DNA of 64,000 nt from Phyllobacterium sp. OV277 (GCF_900104355.1 NZ_FNIY01000005.1:1-64000), one strand, 5' to 3'. Counted from the first letter of the stretch, positions 53,751-63,796 are shown. Notes: a model not told the origin generated them from the letters alone. Program-made: numbers and translations.

Positions 53751-54742
53751 GCAACGAACAACTGACGCGGGCCATTGGCAAGTCAGGCGTGCAGGCATCG
53801 GCCGTTGGGCTCGGAACCTGGGCCATCGGCGGCTGGATGTGGGGCGGCACGGACGAGCAGGAGTCGATTGCCGCCATTCAGGCTTCACTGGATGCTGGCG
53901 TGACACTCATCGACACGGCCCCCGCCTACGGGCTTGGACGATCAGAGGAGATTGTTGGCAAGGCGCTAAAAGGTCGCCGCGACAAGGCAGTCATTGCCAC
54001 CAAATGCGGCCTTGTCTGGCATACCCAAAAAGGCACGCACTTTTTCGATCAGGACGGCAAGCCGGTTCATCGGTATCTCGGTCGCGATGCCATCTTTCAT
54101 GAAATCGAGGAGAGCCTGAAGCGTCTTGGCACTGACTATATCGATCTCTACATCACCCATTGGCAGGACCCGACCACACCAATCGAGGAAACCGTGCGGG
54201 CGCTGGAAGATTTGCGCAAGGCCGGAAAAATCCGGGCCATTGGTGCAAGCAATGTCAATCTTGCCGAATTGAACGCCTATATCGGAACCGGATCTCTGGA
54301 CGCGATACAGGAGCGGTTCAGCATGATTGACCGCGAACTCGAGACCGACTTGTTACCAACAACGCGAAAAGCTGGTGTTGCAACGCTGAGCTATTCATCA
54401 CTGGCACTGGGGCTACTCTCCGGGACCATTGATCCGGACCGTGTTTTCTCTGGTGATGATCAGCGAAGAGGCAATCCGCGCTTTTCCGTCGGCAACAGAT
54501 TGAAGGCAAAGCAATTTGCCGATGCCATCCGTTCTGTTGCGGACAAGCATGGTGCCAGTATCGCCCAGATTGTGATTGCCTGGACACTGGCCCAACCGGG
54601 CGTGACCTTTGCGCTGTGCGGGGCGCGCAATCCCGATCAGGCGCTTGACAATGCGCGGGCTGGAACAATCCGGCTCGATACCGGAGACCTATCGGCCATT
54701 GACGCGGCCATCGCAGTGAAACTGGCAGATATGGACAGGTAA
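53747..54742 (+). CDS. Aldo/keto reductase
   Basis: A 331-aa NADP(H)-dependent oxidoreductase of the AKR superfamily. The catalytic tetrad is recognisable: Asp in LIDTAPAYG, Tyr in the same motif, Lys in VIATKCG, and His in YITHWQD. It has the TIM-barrel spacing and the C-terminal cofactor segment ALCGARNPDQALDNA. In this operon it could interconvert an aldose or ketose and its polyol. The specific substrate is unknown. Confidence 0.92.
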   Translation: MSNEQLTRAIGKSGVQASAVGLGTWAIGGWMWGGTDEQESIAAIQASLDAGVTLIDTAPAYGLGRSEEIVGKALKGRRDKAVIATKCGLVWHTQKGTHFFDQDGKPVHRYLGRDAIFHEIEESLKRLGTDYIDLYITHWQDPTTPIEETVRALEDLRKAGKIRAIGASNVNLAELNAYIGTGSLDAIQERFSMIDRELETDLLPTTRKAGVATLSYSSLALGLLSGTIDPDRVFSGDDQRRGNPRFSVGNRLKAKQFADAIRSVADKHGASIAQIVIAWTLAQPGVTFALCGARNPDQALDNARAGTIRLDTGDLSAIDAAIAVKLADMDR

Positions 54743-54754
54743 ACAGGCTGTATC

Positions 54755-56491
54755 ATGAACCGTGAAGAGATATTTGACGGACTTCGTCGGAGTCCGAAGG
54801 TGGACGTGTGCGTTGTCGGTGGCGGTATCAACGGCATCAGCGTGTTCCGCGAACTGGCCTTGCAGGGCGTCAACGTGCTGCTTGTGGAGAAACATGACTA
54901 TTGCTCCGGCGCGAGCGCAGCCCTGTCACGTATGGTGCATGGCGGCCTGCGTTATCTCGAAAATGGCGAATTCAGTCTGGTGCGCGAGTCTCTCGTTGAG
55001 CGGGATCGCTTGTTGCGCAACGCGCCTCACCTTGTTGCGCCATTGCCGACAACGGTTCCGGTCTTTGATATTTTCTCCGGTCTTGCCAATGGCATTGTCC
55101 GGTTTCTGGGCTTGAGCCGCAGACCAAGCCGGCGCGGCGCTATTGCAGTCAAAGCTGGCTTGAGTATCTACGACTTTCTGACGCGCAAGCGCGCATTGAT
55201 GCCGCGCCATAGGTTTCGCGGACGGCAGGCAACACTTGCCAAATGGCCAGCGCTTAATCCTGCTATCAAAAGTTCGGCCACCTATCACGACGCCTGGGTC
55301 AAACATCCTGAGCGTATCGGGATTGAGCTGCTGCAGGATGGGCTGTCAGCCGGGAACCATGCATATGCGCTGAATTATACCGAACTTAGGCGAACCGACC
55401 AGGGCGGTTTTGTCGTGCAAGACCATATCGCAGGTACGATGATGTCAATCGATCCCGCTTTCATCATCAATGCGACGGGTGGCTGGATCGACATCGCAAA
55501 TACCGCCCTGCTCCCCAAAGCGGCACCGTCCAACCCATTGATGGGAGGCACGAAAGGCTCGCATCTGATCATCGATAATGCCGAACTCGCCGCCGCCCTA
55601 GACGGTCACATGATCTATTACGAGAATGAGGACGGGCGTATCTGCATCCTCTTTCCCTACCTTGGCAAAGTTCTGGTTGGTTCGACCGATATCCGCGTCG
55701 ATGATCCGGAGAGCGTTTATTGCGAACCTGATGAACGGGATTACATCCTGCAATCGCTTGCCTTCGTGCTGCCTGATATTCGCATTCATCCGGAGGAAAT
55801 CGTTTTCCAGTTTTCGGGCGTTCGTCCACTCCCCGCAAGCAAGGATAATTTCACAGGGCGCATCCCGCGCGACCACTATTGCACGATTGTTGAAGCCGGC
55901 GAAAATGAACCGCCGGTGCTGTGCATGATCGGTGGCAAATGGACAACCTTTCGCTCCTTCGGTGAACTCGCTGCCGATATGACATTGGAACGTCTGAAGC
56001 GGATGCGGCAAGTAACAACCACAGCGCGCGCCATCGGTGGCGGACGGGAATTCCCGGATAATATAAGTGAATGGATTGCTCGCCTGTCATCTGCCACGGG
56101 CGTTTCCCCGAAGCGGATGATCGAACTGTTTGAACGCTATGGCACCGATGCCGAGGCAGTGGCGCGCTTTATTGCCGAGAGTCCCGATAAAGCTATGCCC
56201 CACGCCGGATATTCGGTTCGGGAAATGCTGTTTCTCATCCTCAATGAAGCCGTCGAACACCTTGACGACCTTTTACTGAGGCGCACCACTTTGGCCATTA
56301 GCGGCCAACTGTCGCTCGACATGGCGCAAGCGGCGCTCGATCTGCTTGCACACGAAAGAGATTGGGCGCCAGCACGCCGAACGGCGGAGCTGAACCGCTT
56401 CCTCAAGCTTCTCGCCGAACGCCATGGCATCGGCCTCGACACACTCACCGCACGCAATGAACAAGGAATACACTATGCGAAACAATCATAA
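54755..56491 (+). CDS. FAD-dependent GlpD/EryB-like polyol-phosphate dehydrogenase
   Basis: A 578-aa flavoprotein with the FAD motif VVGGGINGISVFRELALQG at the N-terminus and the family segment SGASAALSRMVHGGLRYLENGEFSLVRES. A C-terminal DAO_C-like helical domain is present. GlpD oxidises glycerol-3-phosphate and EryB oxidises erythritol phosphate; the second is the closer functional analogue here because kinase, SorC regulator and RbsABC-type importer are linked. The end overlaps the aldolase start by 17 nt. Confidence 0.88.
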   Translation: MNREEIFDGLRRSPKVDVCVVGGGINGISVFRELALQGVNVLLVEKHDYCSGASAALSRMVHGGLRYLENGEFSLVRESLVERDRLLRNAPHLVAPLPTTVPVFDIFSGLANGIVRFLGLSRRPSRRGAIAVKAGLSIYDFLTRKRALMPRHRFRGRQATLAKWPALNPAIKSSATYHDAWVKHPERIGIELLQDGLSAGNHAYALNYTELRRTDQGGFVVQDHIAGTMMSIDPAFIINATGGWIDIANTALLPKAAPSNPLMGGTKGSHLIIDNAELAAALDGHMIYYENEDGRICILFPYLGKVLVGSTDIRVDDPESVYCEPDERDYILQSLAFVLPDIRIHPEEIVFQFSGVRPLPASKDNFTGRIPRDHYCTIVEAGENEPPVLCMIGGKWTTFRSFGELAADMTLERLKRMRQVTTTARAIGGGREFPDNISEWIARLSSATGVSPKRMIELFERYGTDAEAVARFIAESPDKAMPHAGYSVREMLFLILNEAVEHLDDLLLRRTTLAISGQLSLDMAQAALDLLAHERDWAPARRTAELNRFLKLLAERHGIGLDTLTARNEQGIHYAKQS

Positions 56492-57317
56492 GGTTCGTAT
56501 GAACCGCCTATTTGGTGCCGGACGCTGCCTCGATGTGGCAATCGATCATGGTGTTTGCAACGAACCATCCTTTTTGAACGGCCTTGAGGATATGGAAGGC
56601 GTGGTGCGTGCACTGGTAGCGGCTGGCCCAGATGCCATTCAGATGAATTATGGTCAGGCTGATCTTTTGCAGAATGTGCCCGGCAAGGATAAGCCCGCCC
56701 TTGTCATGCGTATCGACATGGGAAATCCTTATAATGCCATCCGTCATCGCGATATGTGGGCCGTCCTGCAAAATGAGGCCGAGCCGCTGATCGGCGCAAT
56801 TGCAATGGATGCGGCCTGCGTTGTCGTCAATCTCTTCATGCTTCCCGATGAGCCAGACCTGTTCCGCCAGTGCGTCCAAAACATTGCCCGCGTGCGGGCC
56901 GATTGCGACAAATACGGTATGCCGCTGATGATCGAACCGCTTGTCATGCAGCCGGTGACAGAACGCGGCGGCTATATGGTGGATGGTGATGCGGACAAGA
57001 TCGTCACGCTGACCCGCCTTGCCCGCGAGATGGGCGCTGATATCATCAAGGCGGACCCTACGACATCAGCGGAAGATTTTCATCGGGTGGTGGAGGCCGC
57101 ACGCTGTCCGGTACTCGTACGGGGTGGCGGGAAGGAGGATCTGCGCCTTGTTTTTGAAAAGTCGGCAGCTTTGATGCAGCAGGGTGCCGTTGGCATGGTT
57201 TATGGGCGGAACATCTATCAGCACGCCAACCCGAGCGCCGTGGTACGCGGGTTGATGGCCATTATCCATGACAATGCCAGCGGCGAGCAAGCCTACGCGC
57301 TCTATCAGCAGAGCTGA
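56475..57317 (+). CDS. Class I (DeoC/DhnA-LsrF-type) aldolase
   Basis: A TIM-barrel aldolase of about 280 aa, starting at 56475 (MRNNHKVRMNRLFG). It shows LDVAIDHGVCNEPSF, GADIIKADPTTSAEDFHRVVEAARCPVLVRGGGKEDLRLV (catalytic Lys in IIKAD) and VGMVYGRNIYQHANPSAVVRGLMAI, the DhnA/LsrF/class I FBP aldolase pattern. It would cleave or thiolyse a phosphorylated ketose made by the kinase and dehydrogenase. The precise reaction is inferred. Confidence 0.86.
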   Translation: MRNNHKVRMNRLFGAGRCLDVAIDHGVCNEPSFLNGLEDMEGVVRALVAAGPDAIQMNYGQADLLQNVPGKDKPALVMRIDMGNPYNAIRHRDMWAVLQNEAEPLIGAIAMDAACVVVNLFMLPDEPDLFRQCVQNIARVRADCDKYGMPLMIEPLVMQPVTERGGYMVDGDADKIVTLTRLAREMGADIIKADPTTSAEDFHRVVEAARCPVLVRGGGKEDLRLVFEKSAALMQQGAVGMVYGRNIYQHANPSAVVRGLMAIIHDNASGEQAYALYQQS

Positions 57318-57349
57318 TAATAAAACAAGAACCTGAGGAGGGGTTCCGT

Positions 57350-58879
57350 ATGGGAGAGTATCTATTGGGTCTTGATGCTGGCAACACCATCATCAAGGCG
57401 ATCATCTTCGACCGGCAAGGCAATGAAATTGCATCGGCGGCTGAGGAAGGGCACAGCAACATGCCCTACCCCGGCCATGTTGAGCGCGGGCTGGACGAAC
57501 TCTGGACCAATGCCCGAACGGTCATTCAAAGATGCATCAACGAGGCCGGAATAGATCCGGAGCAGATTGCTGCAATCGGCTGTGCCGGACATGGCAATGG
57601 ACTGTACACACTCGACCGCGCGGGCAAACCCCTGCTCGCCATCCAGTCTCTCGACACACGCGCAGCCGATCTGGTGGAAGAATGGCAGGCGCAGGGCGTT
57701 GGCGACCGCACCTATCCGATTGGCTTGCAGCGCCCATGGCCATCGCAGACGCCGACGCTCCTCGCCTGGATCAAGCGCCACCGGCCCGAAACATTTGGCA
57801 AGATCGGCACCGTCTTTCTCTGCAAGGATTTCATCGTCAACCGATTGACCGGCAAGCGGGTGAGCGAGATGTCCGATATGGCGGGATGTGGTCTCTTGAA
57901 CGTCGCAGAGCGCCGTTATGATCAGGAACTCATGACCGCATTCGGGCTTGGTGAGTGCATGGATCTTTTGCCAAAGCTCATTGAAAGCGCCGATATAGCC
58001 GGAACAGTAACGCAGGAAGCAGCGGAAGCGACGGGTCTCGCCGCCGGAACGCCAGTTATTGGCGGGCTTTTCGATGTGATCGCTTCGGCGATTGGCTCGG
58101 GCGTAACCCGAACAGGTGCAGCCTCAATCATCGCCGGTACATGGAGCATCAATCAGGTGGTTGTCGATACGCCTCGCCTTGAAGAACCGTTCTTCATGTC
58201 ATCGACCTTTGATCGCGAGCGTTATATGGCAATCGAGTCGAGCGCGACATCGGCGGCCAACCTTGAATGGCTCGTGCGCGAGTTTTTCCATGGCGAACAG
58301 CCGGACGGGCGCTCGCCATTCGATGTCTGCTGTGAGCTGGCATCAACGATAGAACCAGCCGCGAACGACCCGATCTATCATCCATTCCTTTATGGAGCCC
58401 AGCAGGACGGCAATGCCCGGGCAGGTTTTTATGGTGTTGCCGGATGGCATACGAAAGGCCACTTGATCCGCGCTTTGCTGGAAGGCGTGGCATTTGGCCA
58501 TCGCCAGCATATCGAGACATTGCGAGCGGCCGGTGCCAATTTTGACGAAGCTGTACTGTCGGGCGGCGGTTCACGCAGCCTGTTCTGGCCACAGATTTTC
58601 GCGGATGTGCTCGGTGTCCCCGTCACAGTCGCGCGTTCGAGCCAGACTGGGGCACTCGGTGCAGCGATAGCGGCGGGCACGGCCGTTGGCATATTCGCTG
58701 ACTTTGAGGCTGGTGCCAGTGCGATGGTTAGCGCCGATCGCCATTATCGACCCGACGCAACAAGGGCGGTTCATTATGCCCGCCGCTATCAGCTCTACCG
58801 GGATATTGCCGATGCTATGGCCCCAATCTGGAAGCGTATGGCGGCGCATGAACCTGCAGCGACCGGAGTAGCCGCGTGA
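57350..58879 (+). CDS. FGGY-family carbohydrate kinase (LyxK/EryA-like)
   Basis: A 509-aa sugar kinase with the ATPase fold of the FGGY family: LGLDAGNTIIKAIIFD at the N-terminus, GGLFDVIASAIGSGV near residue 240, the FGGY-type PFLYGAQQDGNARAGFYGV and SGGGSRSLFWPQIFADVLGVPV near residue 400. It looks closest to L-xylulokinase-type enzymes. GAGGAGG lies 8 nt before the ATG. The stop overlaps the GTG of the downstream GMC gene (GTGA). Confidence 0.88.
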   Translation: MGEYLLGLDAGNTIIKAIIFDRQGNEIASAAEEGHSNMPYPGHVERGLDELWTNARTVIQRCINEAGIDPEQIAAIGCAGHGNGLYTLDRAGKPLLAIQSLDTRAADLVEEWQAQGVGDRTYPIGLQRPWPSQTPTLLAWIKRHRPETFGKIGTVFLCKDFIVNRLTGKRVSEMSDMAGCGLLNVAERRYDQELMTAFGLGECMDLLPKLIESADIAGTVTQEAAEATGLAAGTPVIGGLFDVIASAIGSGVTRTGAASIIAGTWSINQVVVDTPRLEEPFFMSSTFDRERYMAIESSATSAANLEWLVREFFHGEQPDGRSPFDVCCELASTIEPAANDPIYHPFLYGAQQDGNARAGFYGVAGWHTKGHLIRALLEGVAFGHRQHIETLRAAGANFDEAVLSGGGSRSLFWPQIFADVLGVPVTVARSSQTGALGAAIAAGTAVGIFADFEAGASAMVSADRHYRPDATRAVHYARRYQLYRDIADAMAPIWKRMAAHEPAATGVAA

Positions 58880-60458
58880 ACGGGAGGCACAGTCAAACGG
58901 CAGTAGATGAAGGCGTCTATGACTTTATCATTATTGGAGCCCGAAGAACCGCGTTCTCCTGCTCGAAGCAGGTGGCAGTGATCGATATCACTGGATTCAT
59001 GTGCCTATCGGTTATCTCTATTGCATGGGTAATCCTCGAACCGACTGGATGATGAAAACCAACGCGGAAACCGGCCTCAACGGACGCTCGCTTCCCTACC
59101 CGCGCGGCAAGGTGCTTGGCGGCTGTTCGTCCATCAATGGCATGATCTACATGCGCGGACAGGCAGCCGATTATGATGGCTGGCGGCAGGCCGGTAATAC
59201 CGGCTGGGGTTGGGATGATGTACTTCCCTACTTCGTGAAATCCGAAGACAATTATCGTGGCTCGTCTTCCATGCACGGCGGGGGCGGTGAGTGGCGCGTG
59301 GAACAGCAACGCCTTTCATGGCCCATTCTTGATGCGTTCCGCGATGCAGCGGAAGAGCTTGGGATCAAGAAGACCGACGATTTCAACTCAGGCGATAATG
59401 AAGGATCAGGGTATTTCGAGGTCAATCAGCGTGGCGGTGTTCGTTGGAACACGACAAAGGCGTTCCTTCGCCCGGCTCTGAAGCGGCCAAATCTTCGCGT
59501 ATTGACGGGTGCGGAGGTCCAAAAGCTCGTATTCACCGGCAAGCGCGCAACAGCTATCCGCTACCAAAAGGACGGGCGGCTTTGCAAGGTAACGGCTACC
59601 GGGGAAATCATCCTATCCGCTGGTGCGATCAACTCACCCAAAATCCTTGAACTCTCGGGAATCGGGAGTCCTGAAATAATAAAGGAAGCGGGAATTGAGC
59701 CCCTCCACGACCTTCCCGGTGTTGGCGAGAATTTGCAGGATCACCTGCAGATACGCACGGTTTTCCGCATCGAAGGTGCGAAGACACTGAATCAGCTTTA
59801 CCATAACCTTTTCACACGAGCAGGTATGGGATTGGAGTATATTCTCCGTCGATCCGGTCCCCTCTCCATGGCACCGAGCCAGCTCGGTATTTTTGCCAAG
59901 AGCGACCCAGCATTGCTGACGCCAGATCTTGAATATCATGTCCAGCCACTTAGCACCGATCGGCTTGGTGAACCGCTGCACCGCTATCCCGCTGTGACGG
60001 TTTCCGTTTGCAATCTGCGCCCGGAAAGCCGCGGTACGGTACATATCTGCGGACGAGATGCAGGTGAGCAACCTCATATCAGGCCAAACTATCTGTCCAC
60101 TACCGGTGATAGGCTGCTCGCTGCCGGATCGATCCGCCACGCGCGCAATCTCATGGCGACTAGGACTCTGGAGAAATATCAGCCGATTGAGATGCTACCG
60201 GGTACGCAATACCAAAGCGATGACGAGTTGATCCACCGCGCCGGAGATATTGCCACAACGATCTTTCATCCCGTTGGGACATGCAAGATGGGCAATGACA
60301 ACAGGTCTGTCGTTGGCCATGACTTGCGGGTGCATGGGCTGGAAGGATTGCGCGTTGTCGATGCCTCCATCATGCCGACAATTGTCTCCGGCAACACAAA
60401 CTCGCCTGTCATCATGATCGCAGAAAAGGCTGCCGATCTTATTCTGGAACGGCGCTGA
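58876..60458 (+). pseudogene. GMC oxidoreductase, disrupted by a frameshifting N-terminal deletion
   Basis: The coupled GTG at 58876 starts a frame reading ...EGVYDFIIIGA at 58909-58939, the beginning of the FAD-binding motif. The sequence then jumps, in a different frame from 58941, to PKNRVLLLEAGGSDRYHWIHVPIGYLYC. The missing piece (family pattern GA-GSAG-CVLANRLSED) corresponds to roughly 43 bases. The rest is intact choline dehydrogenase-like sequence to ADLILERR. A start inside the gene (59001) would give a 485-aa protein without the dinucleotide-binding glycines. It is therefore probably inactive. Confidence 0.85.
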
Positions 60459-60548
60459 AAGCGTCAAAATTTGTCTGTGAAGAATTGGGACATAGAGACA
60501 ATCTCCCGCGAATAACTGTAAACTGCCGACCAAGACAAAGGACATGAT

Positions 60549-61226
60549 TTGGAAACGGCGCTTTACCTTCCCATCAAAGGCTTCCTCGAAGAAGCAGGCT
60601 ATGACGTAAAGGGCGAGATCGTTGGCTGTGACATCGTTGCCCTTTCCGACGGCGAGCCGCCGCTCGTTGTCATTTGCGAACTAAAACTCAGTTTCAATCT
60701 TGAACTTATTTTACAGGCTGTCGACCGCGCCACGGCAAGCGATGAAGTCTGGATTGCAGCTCGGGTTTCAGCCAAGGGGAAAGGACGCGAAAGTGATCGC
60801 CGTTTTCGTAACCTCTGCCGCCGCCTCGGCTTTGGCATGCTTGGCGTTGCCGATAACGACGTCGTCAGCGTCATTGTGAGCCCCGAAGCGCCGATGCCTC
60901 GAAAGAATGCGCGTAAACGATCACGTCTTGTCAGGGAACATCAGCGACGCAAGGGAGATCCGACGTTAGGCGGCGGAACGCGCAAACCCATTATGACGGC
61001 CTATCGTCAGCGCGCCCTCGCCTGCGCTCAGGCTTTGCAGCAAGGTCAACTGCGCCCACGCGATTTGCGTGACACGGCGCCCGATGCGGCAAAGATTCTG
61101 CTGACGAATGTTTACGGCTGGTTCGAGCGCGTCGATCGCGGCGTTTACGCATTGACAGAGCTGGGTATCGAAGCTCTCAAACGTTGGCCGCCGCGACCGG
61201 TGAGCGAAGTCAATCTGCCCGAATAG
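60549..61226 (+). CDS. DUF2161 protein, PD-(D/E)XK-like
   Basis: A 225-aa protein with TTG start (AAGGA 6 nt upstream). The N-terminal half has the nuclease-fold pattern DIVALSDGEPPLVVICELKLSFN, in which D...E-x-K is visible, followed by a basic middle and a winged-helix-like C-terminus (ILLTNVYGWFERVDRGVYALTELGIEAL). It matches the DUF2161 family, annotated as putative phosphodiesterases. The biochemical activity is unproven. Confidence 0.8.
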   Translation: METALYLPIKGFLEEAGYDVKGEIVGCDIVALSDGEPPLVVICELKLSFNLELILQAVDRATASDEVWIAARVSAKGKGRESDRRFRNLCRRLGFGMLGVADNDVVSVIVSPEAPMPRKNARKRSRLVREHQRRKGDPTLGGGTRKPIMTAYRQRALACAQALQQGQLRPRDLRDTAPDAAKILLTNVYGWFERVDRGVYALTELGIEALKRWPPRPVSEVNLPE

Positions 61227-61244
61227 TACGAACTTACTATAGGC

Positions 61245-62078
61245 TTATGCCTGTTCTAGTTCCGGCACGGTGCTGTCGAGAACCTGCTCGGGATCTCCCG
61301 GCTGCACCAGGTGGATGTTCGCACCACTTGTTCCCGCGCCCAATCCCGGTTTCAGAACCTGCTGACCATCATAATGCCCACCATTCTGGGTGCGGAACGG
61401 GATAGGTTGCTCGTTGAACAGGTTCGCAATGCGGAGCTTATATGCTTCGGCTATCACTGGCCAATCGGCTTCGGAGAGCCTGTTGCTCTGGTAAATTGTA
61501 AAGGGCGGCAGCACGTCCATACCCGGATAGAAAAGCATTCCGTGCTGGATAGGCCAGAGAATATCCTCAATCCGTCCGTTTACACCGCGCTCGCTATAGT
61601 GCGGTTCCCGGCCCCCAATCGTGACGGCAAGCATGGCCCGTCGCCCGCTAAGAGTGCCTTCGCCGTAACGATCTCCCCACCGTTCACCACCATGTGCGCC
61701 GATGCCATAGGCGAAGCCATAAGCGAAAACCCGATCAACCCAGCCTTTCAAAATGGCGGGCATACCAAACCACCATAGCGGGAAACTGAACAGCACGGCG
61801 TCCGCCCATAACAGCTTTTGCTGCTCGGCAGCGATGTCAGGAGACTGGGTGCCTGATGCAAGAGCATGGCGAGACTCCGCGATATAGTTCAGGCGATCAG
61901 GCTTGGCCTCCTCAAGAAAATCCTGCCGGTCCGCGATAGCCTTCCAGCCCATGGCATAGAGATCGGAGACCTGCACTTCGTGCCCCTGTGCGATGAGGGT
62001 TTCGACAGCCAGATCTTTCAGAGCGCTGGTCAGCGATTTCGGTTCGGGATGCGCGTGAATAATTAGAACATTGCTCAT
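61245..62078 (-). CDS. NAD(P)H quinone oxidoreductase (flavodoxin-like fold)
   Basis: About 277 aa from MSNVLIIHAHPEPKSLTSALKD (start 62078); the frame extends upstream to 62267 but the added part overlaps the divergent LysR gene. It has the NQO1/KefF-type flavodoxin fold with HAHPEPKSL, LFSFPLWWFGMPAILKGWVDRVFAYGFAYG and the FMN-binding GGERWGDRYGEG. It reduces quinones or related electrophiles. The divergent LysR gene suggests inducible control. Confidence 0.9.
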   Translation of the reverse strand: MSNVLIIHAHPEPKSLTSALKDLAVETLIAQGHEVQVSDLYAMGWKAIADRQDFLEEAKPDRLNYIAESRHALASGTQSPDIAAEQQKLLWADAVLFSFPLWWFGMPAILKGWVDRVFAYGFAYGIGAHGGERWGDRYGEGTLSGRRAMLAVTIGGREPHYSERGVNGRIEDILWPIQHGMLFYPGMDVLPPFTIYQSNRLSEADWPVIAEAYKLRIANLFNEQPIPFRTQNGGHYDGQQVLKPGLGAGTSGANIHLVQPGDPEQVLDSTVPELEQA

Positions 62079-62165
62079 TGGCTTACTCCTGATTTCAATG
62101 AACTTTATGTGGCCCAGACTCTGCCATTCTTGAAATCGAAGTTTTAATGTGCTGGTATAATTTAC

Positions 62166-63080
62166 ATGGATATCAACCGCCTCGACCTGAACCTGCTCGT
62201 TACTCTGGATACGCTGCTTGCCGAGCGGAACGTCACCCGTGCAGCCAAGCGGCTGAACCTCAGCCAACCGGCTCTATCGGCGCGACTTGCCCGGTTGCGG
62301 GATATTCTGGGGGACCAGCTGTTATTACCGGTTCAGCGCGGCATGGTGCCGACCCAGCGTGCGCTGGAGTTGCAGACGCCATTGCATGAGGCACTGGAAA
62401 GTGTTCGGCGGGTTGTTGCGGAAGGCGCTTCGTTTGAACCATCTACCGCCGTCGCCACGATATCCATCGTCGCCAGCGATTACGTGCAATATTCCATATT
62501 GATGCTTCTTGCCGACGCATTACGCACGGAAGCGCCGGGAGTGAGGATCGCCTGGCGATCCATTGAAGCGTCGCAACTTATACCGCCGATGGAACGCGGC
62601 GAAGTTGATCTGGCGCTCATCACGCCCGATTTCGCGCCGGAACAGCTACGCATGAGAAAACTCTATCGCGAACGCTATGTTGCCATTGTCCGCACTGACC
62701 ATCCAATCGTGCGGGGAAGCATCGATCTGGATATTTTTTGCGCACTTGATCATGTCATTGTCTCGCCGCAGGGCGGCGGCTTCACCGGACCGACGGATGA
62801 GGCACTTGAAGCTGTCGGGCGCAACCGGCGTGTTGTCCTGTCCACGCCGGGGTTTCTTATGGTGCCGGAACTGATTGAGCGGTCGGATATGATCGCGCTG
62901 GTTCCCTACCGAATAGCGCGGGATCGCTCGCAGCGGCTGCAAATATTGGAGCCGCCCCTGATCGTTCCGGGCTTCAATATAGCGATGGTCTGGCACGACA
63001 GGACGACGACGCATCCCGTGCAACGCTGGCTGCGGGAGAAGATCGCGGCAATTGCGACCGGTGATCCCGGCCCCGCGTGA
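62166..63080 (+). CDS. LysR-family regulator
   Basis: A 304-aa LTTR. N-terminal winged HTH (residues ~6-62: DLNLLVTLDTLLAERNVTRAAKRLNLSQPALSARLARLRDILGDQLLL) and a C-terminal substrate-binding domain of the NodD/PBP2 type. It is divergent from the quinone reductase gene with 87 bp between starts, the classical layout for LTTR control of its neighbour. Confidence 0.93.
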   Translation: MDINRLDLNLLVTLDTLLAERNVTRAAKRLNLSQPALSARLARLRDILGDQLLLPVQRGMVPTQRALELQTPLHEALESVRRVVAEGASFEPSTAVATISIVASDYVQYSILMLLADALRTEAPGVRIAWRSIEASQLIPPMERGEVDLALITPDFAPEQLRMRKLYRERYVAIVRTDHPIVRGSIDLDIFCALDHVIVSPQGGGFTGPTDEALEAVGRNRRVVLSTPGFLMVPELIERSDMIALVPYRIARDRSQRLQILEPPLIVPGFNIAMVWHDRTTTHPVQRWLREKIAAIATGDPGPA

Positions 63081-63218
63081 TAACGGCGCGCAAGGCAAAC
63101 TGGTCCCGCGTCTTACCGCCCTTCACGCTTTAGTTAAACTTTATCCCTTTGTGCTAAATCCCATTGCAGCAAGATTATTTGATCCGCTCCGTCAGGACGG
63201 TCTAAGAGGTGTGATGTA

Positions 63219-63743
63219 ATGACAGAAACCGAACCGGAAAAACGAGCCCTCGGCGACAGCGATCGAAAGCTCTTGAGTCACTTGAGAATACACCGGCGAA
63301 AAAACCGCGATCTCAAGCCTGCCAAACTGGCACCCAATCTAACTCCGGGTCAGAGGATAGCCGATCAGGTTGCCGCAACCATGGGGTCCTGGCCCTTCAT
63401 CATCATTCAGACGGTAATATTGTTTGTCTGGGTTGTGTTGAACGTCACCGCCTATGTACAGCGGTGGGACCCCTACCCGTTCATTCTCCTCAACCTCGCC
63501 CTTTCCTTTCAGGCAGCCTATGCGGCGCCGTTCATCATGATGAGCCAGAACCGCCAACAGGATATAGATCGGAGAGATGCGGAAAACGATTACAAGATCA
63601 ATATCAAAGCTGAACTTGAGATCGAATTGCTGCACGAGAAGATGGAGCTTCTGCACCAGAAGATCGATTTTCTAAGAGAAAAGGAAGTGCTGTCTCTTAT
63701 AGAGGAAGTCCGGCGTCTCTGCGATCAAAGAGCCGGTAAATAG
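63219..63743 (+). CDS. DUF1003 membrane protein
   Basis: A 174-aa protein. The central part carries two membrane segments (FIIIQTVILFVWVVLNVTAYV and YPFILLNLALSFQAAYAAPFIMM) in the typical DUF1003 arrangement with the motif GSWPF before and SQNRQQDIDRRDAENDYKIN after. A C-terminal coiled coil (LEIELLHEKMELLHQKIDFLREKE) follows. Function unknown; family members are widespread inner-membrane proteins. Confidence 0.9.
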   Translation: MTETEPEKRALGDSDRKLLSHLRIHRRKNRDLKPAKLAPNLTPGQRIADQVAATMGSWPFIIIQTVILFVWVVLNVTAYVQRWDPYPFILLNLALSFQAAYAAPFIMMSQNRQQDIDRRDAENDYKINIKAELEIELLHEKMELLHQKIDFLREKEVLSLIEEVRRLCDQRAGK

Positions 63744-63763
63744 CTATAGCACGAACAGGATGC

Positions 63764-63789
63764 GTGCAGCCATGCAAGCATGGCTGCAC
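63764..63789. terminator. Strong palindrome between convergent genes
   Basis: GTGCAGCCATGC and GCATGGCTGCAC are perfect 12-bp arms separated by AA, so effectively about a 10-bp stem with a 6-nt loop. It lies 20 bp past the DUF1003 stop and 7 bp before the stop of the converging gene. It lacks a U-tract. Confidence 0.6.
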
Positions 63790-63796
63790 TGCGGGG

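Noticed and set aside
62079-62165. A specific LysR T-N11-A operator between the divergent LysR and quinone reductase genes
   Set aside because: Several T-N11-A matches occur by chance in this AT-rich spacer and none is a convincing palindrome.
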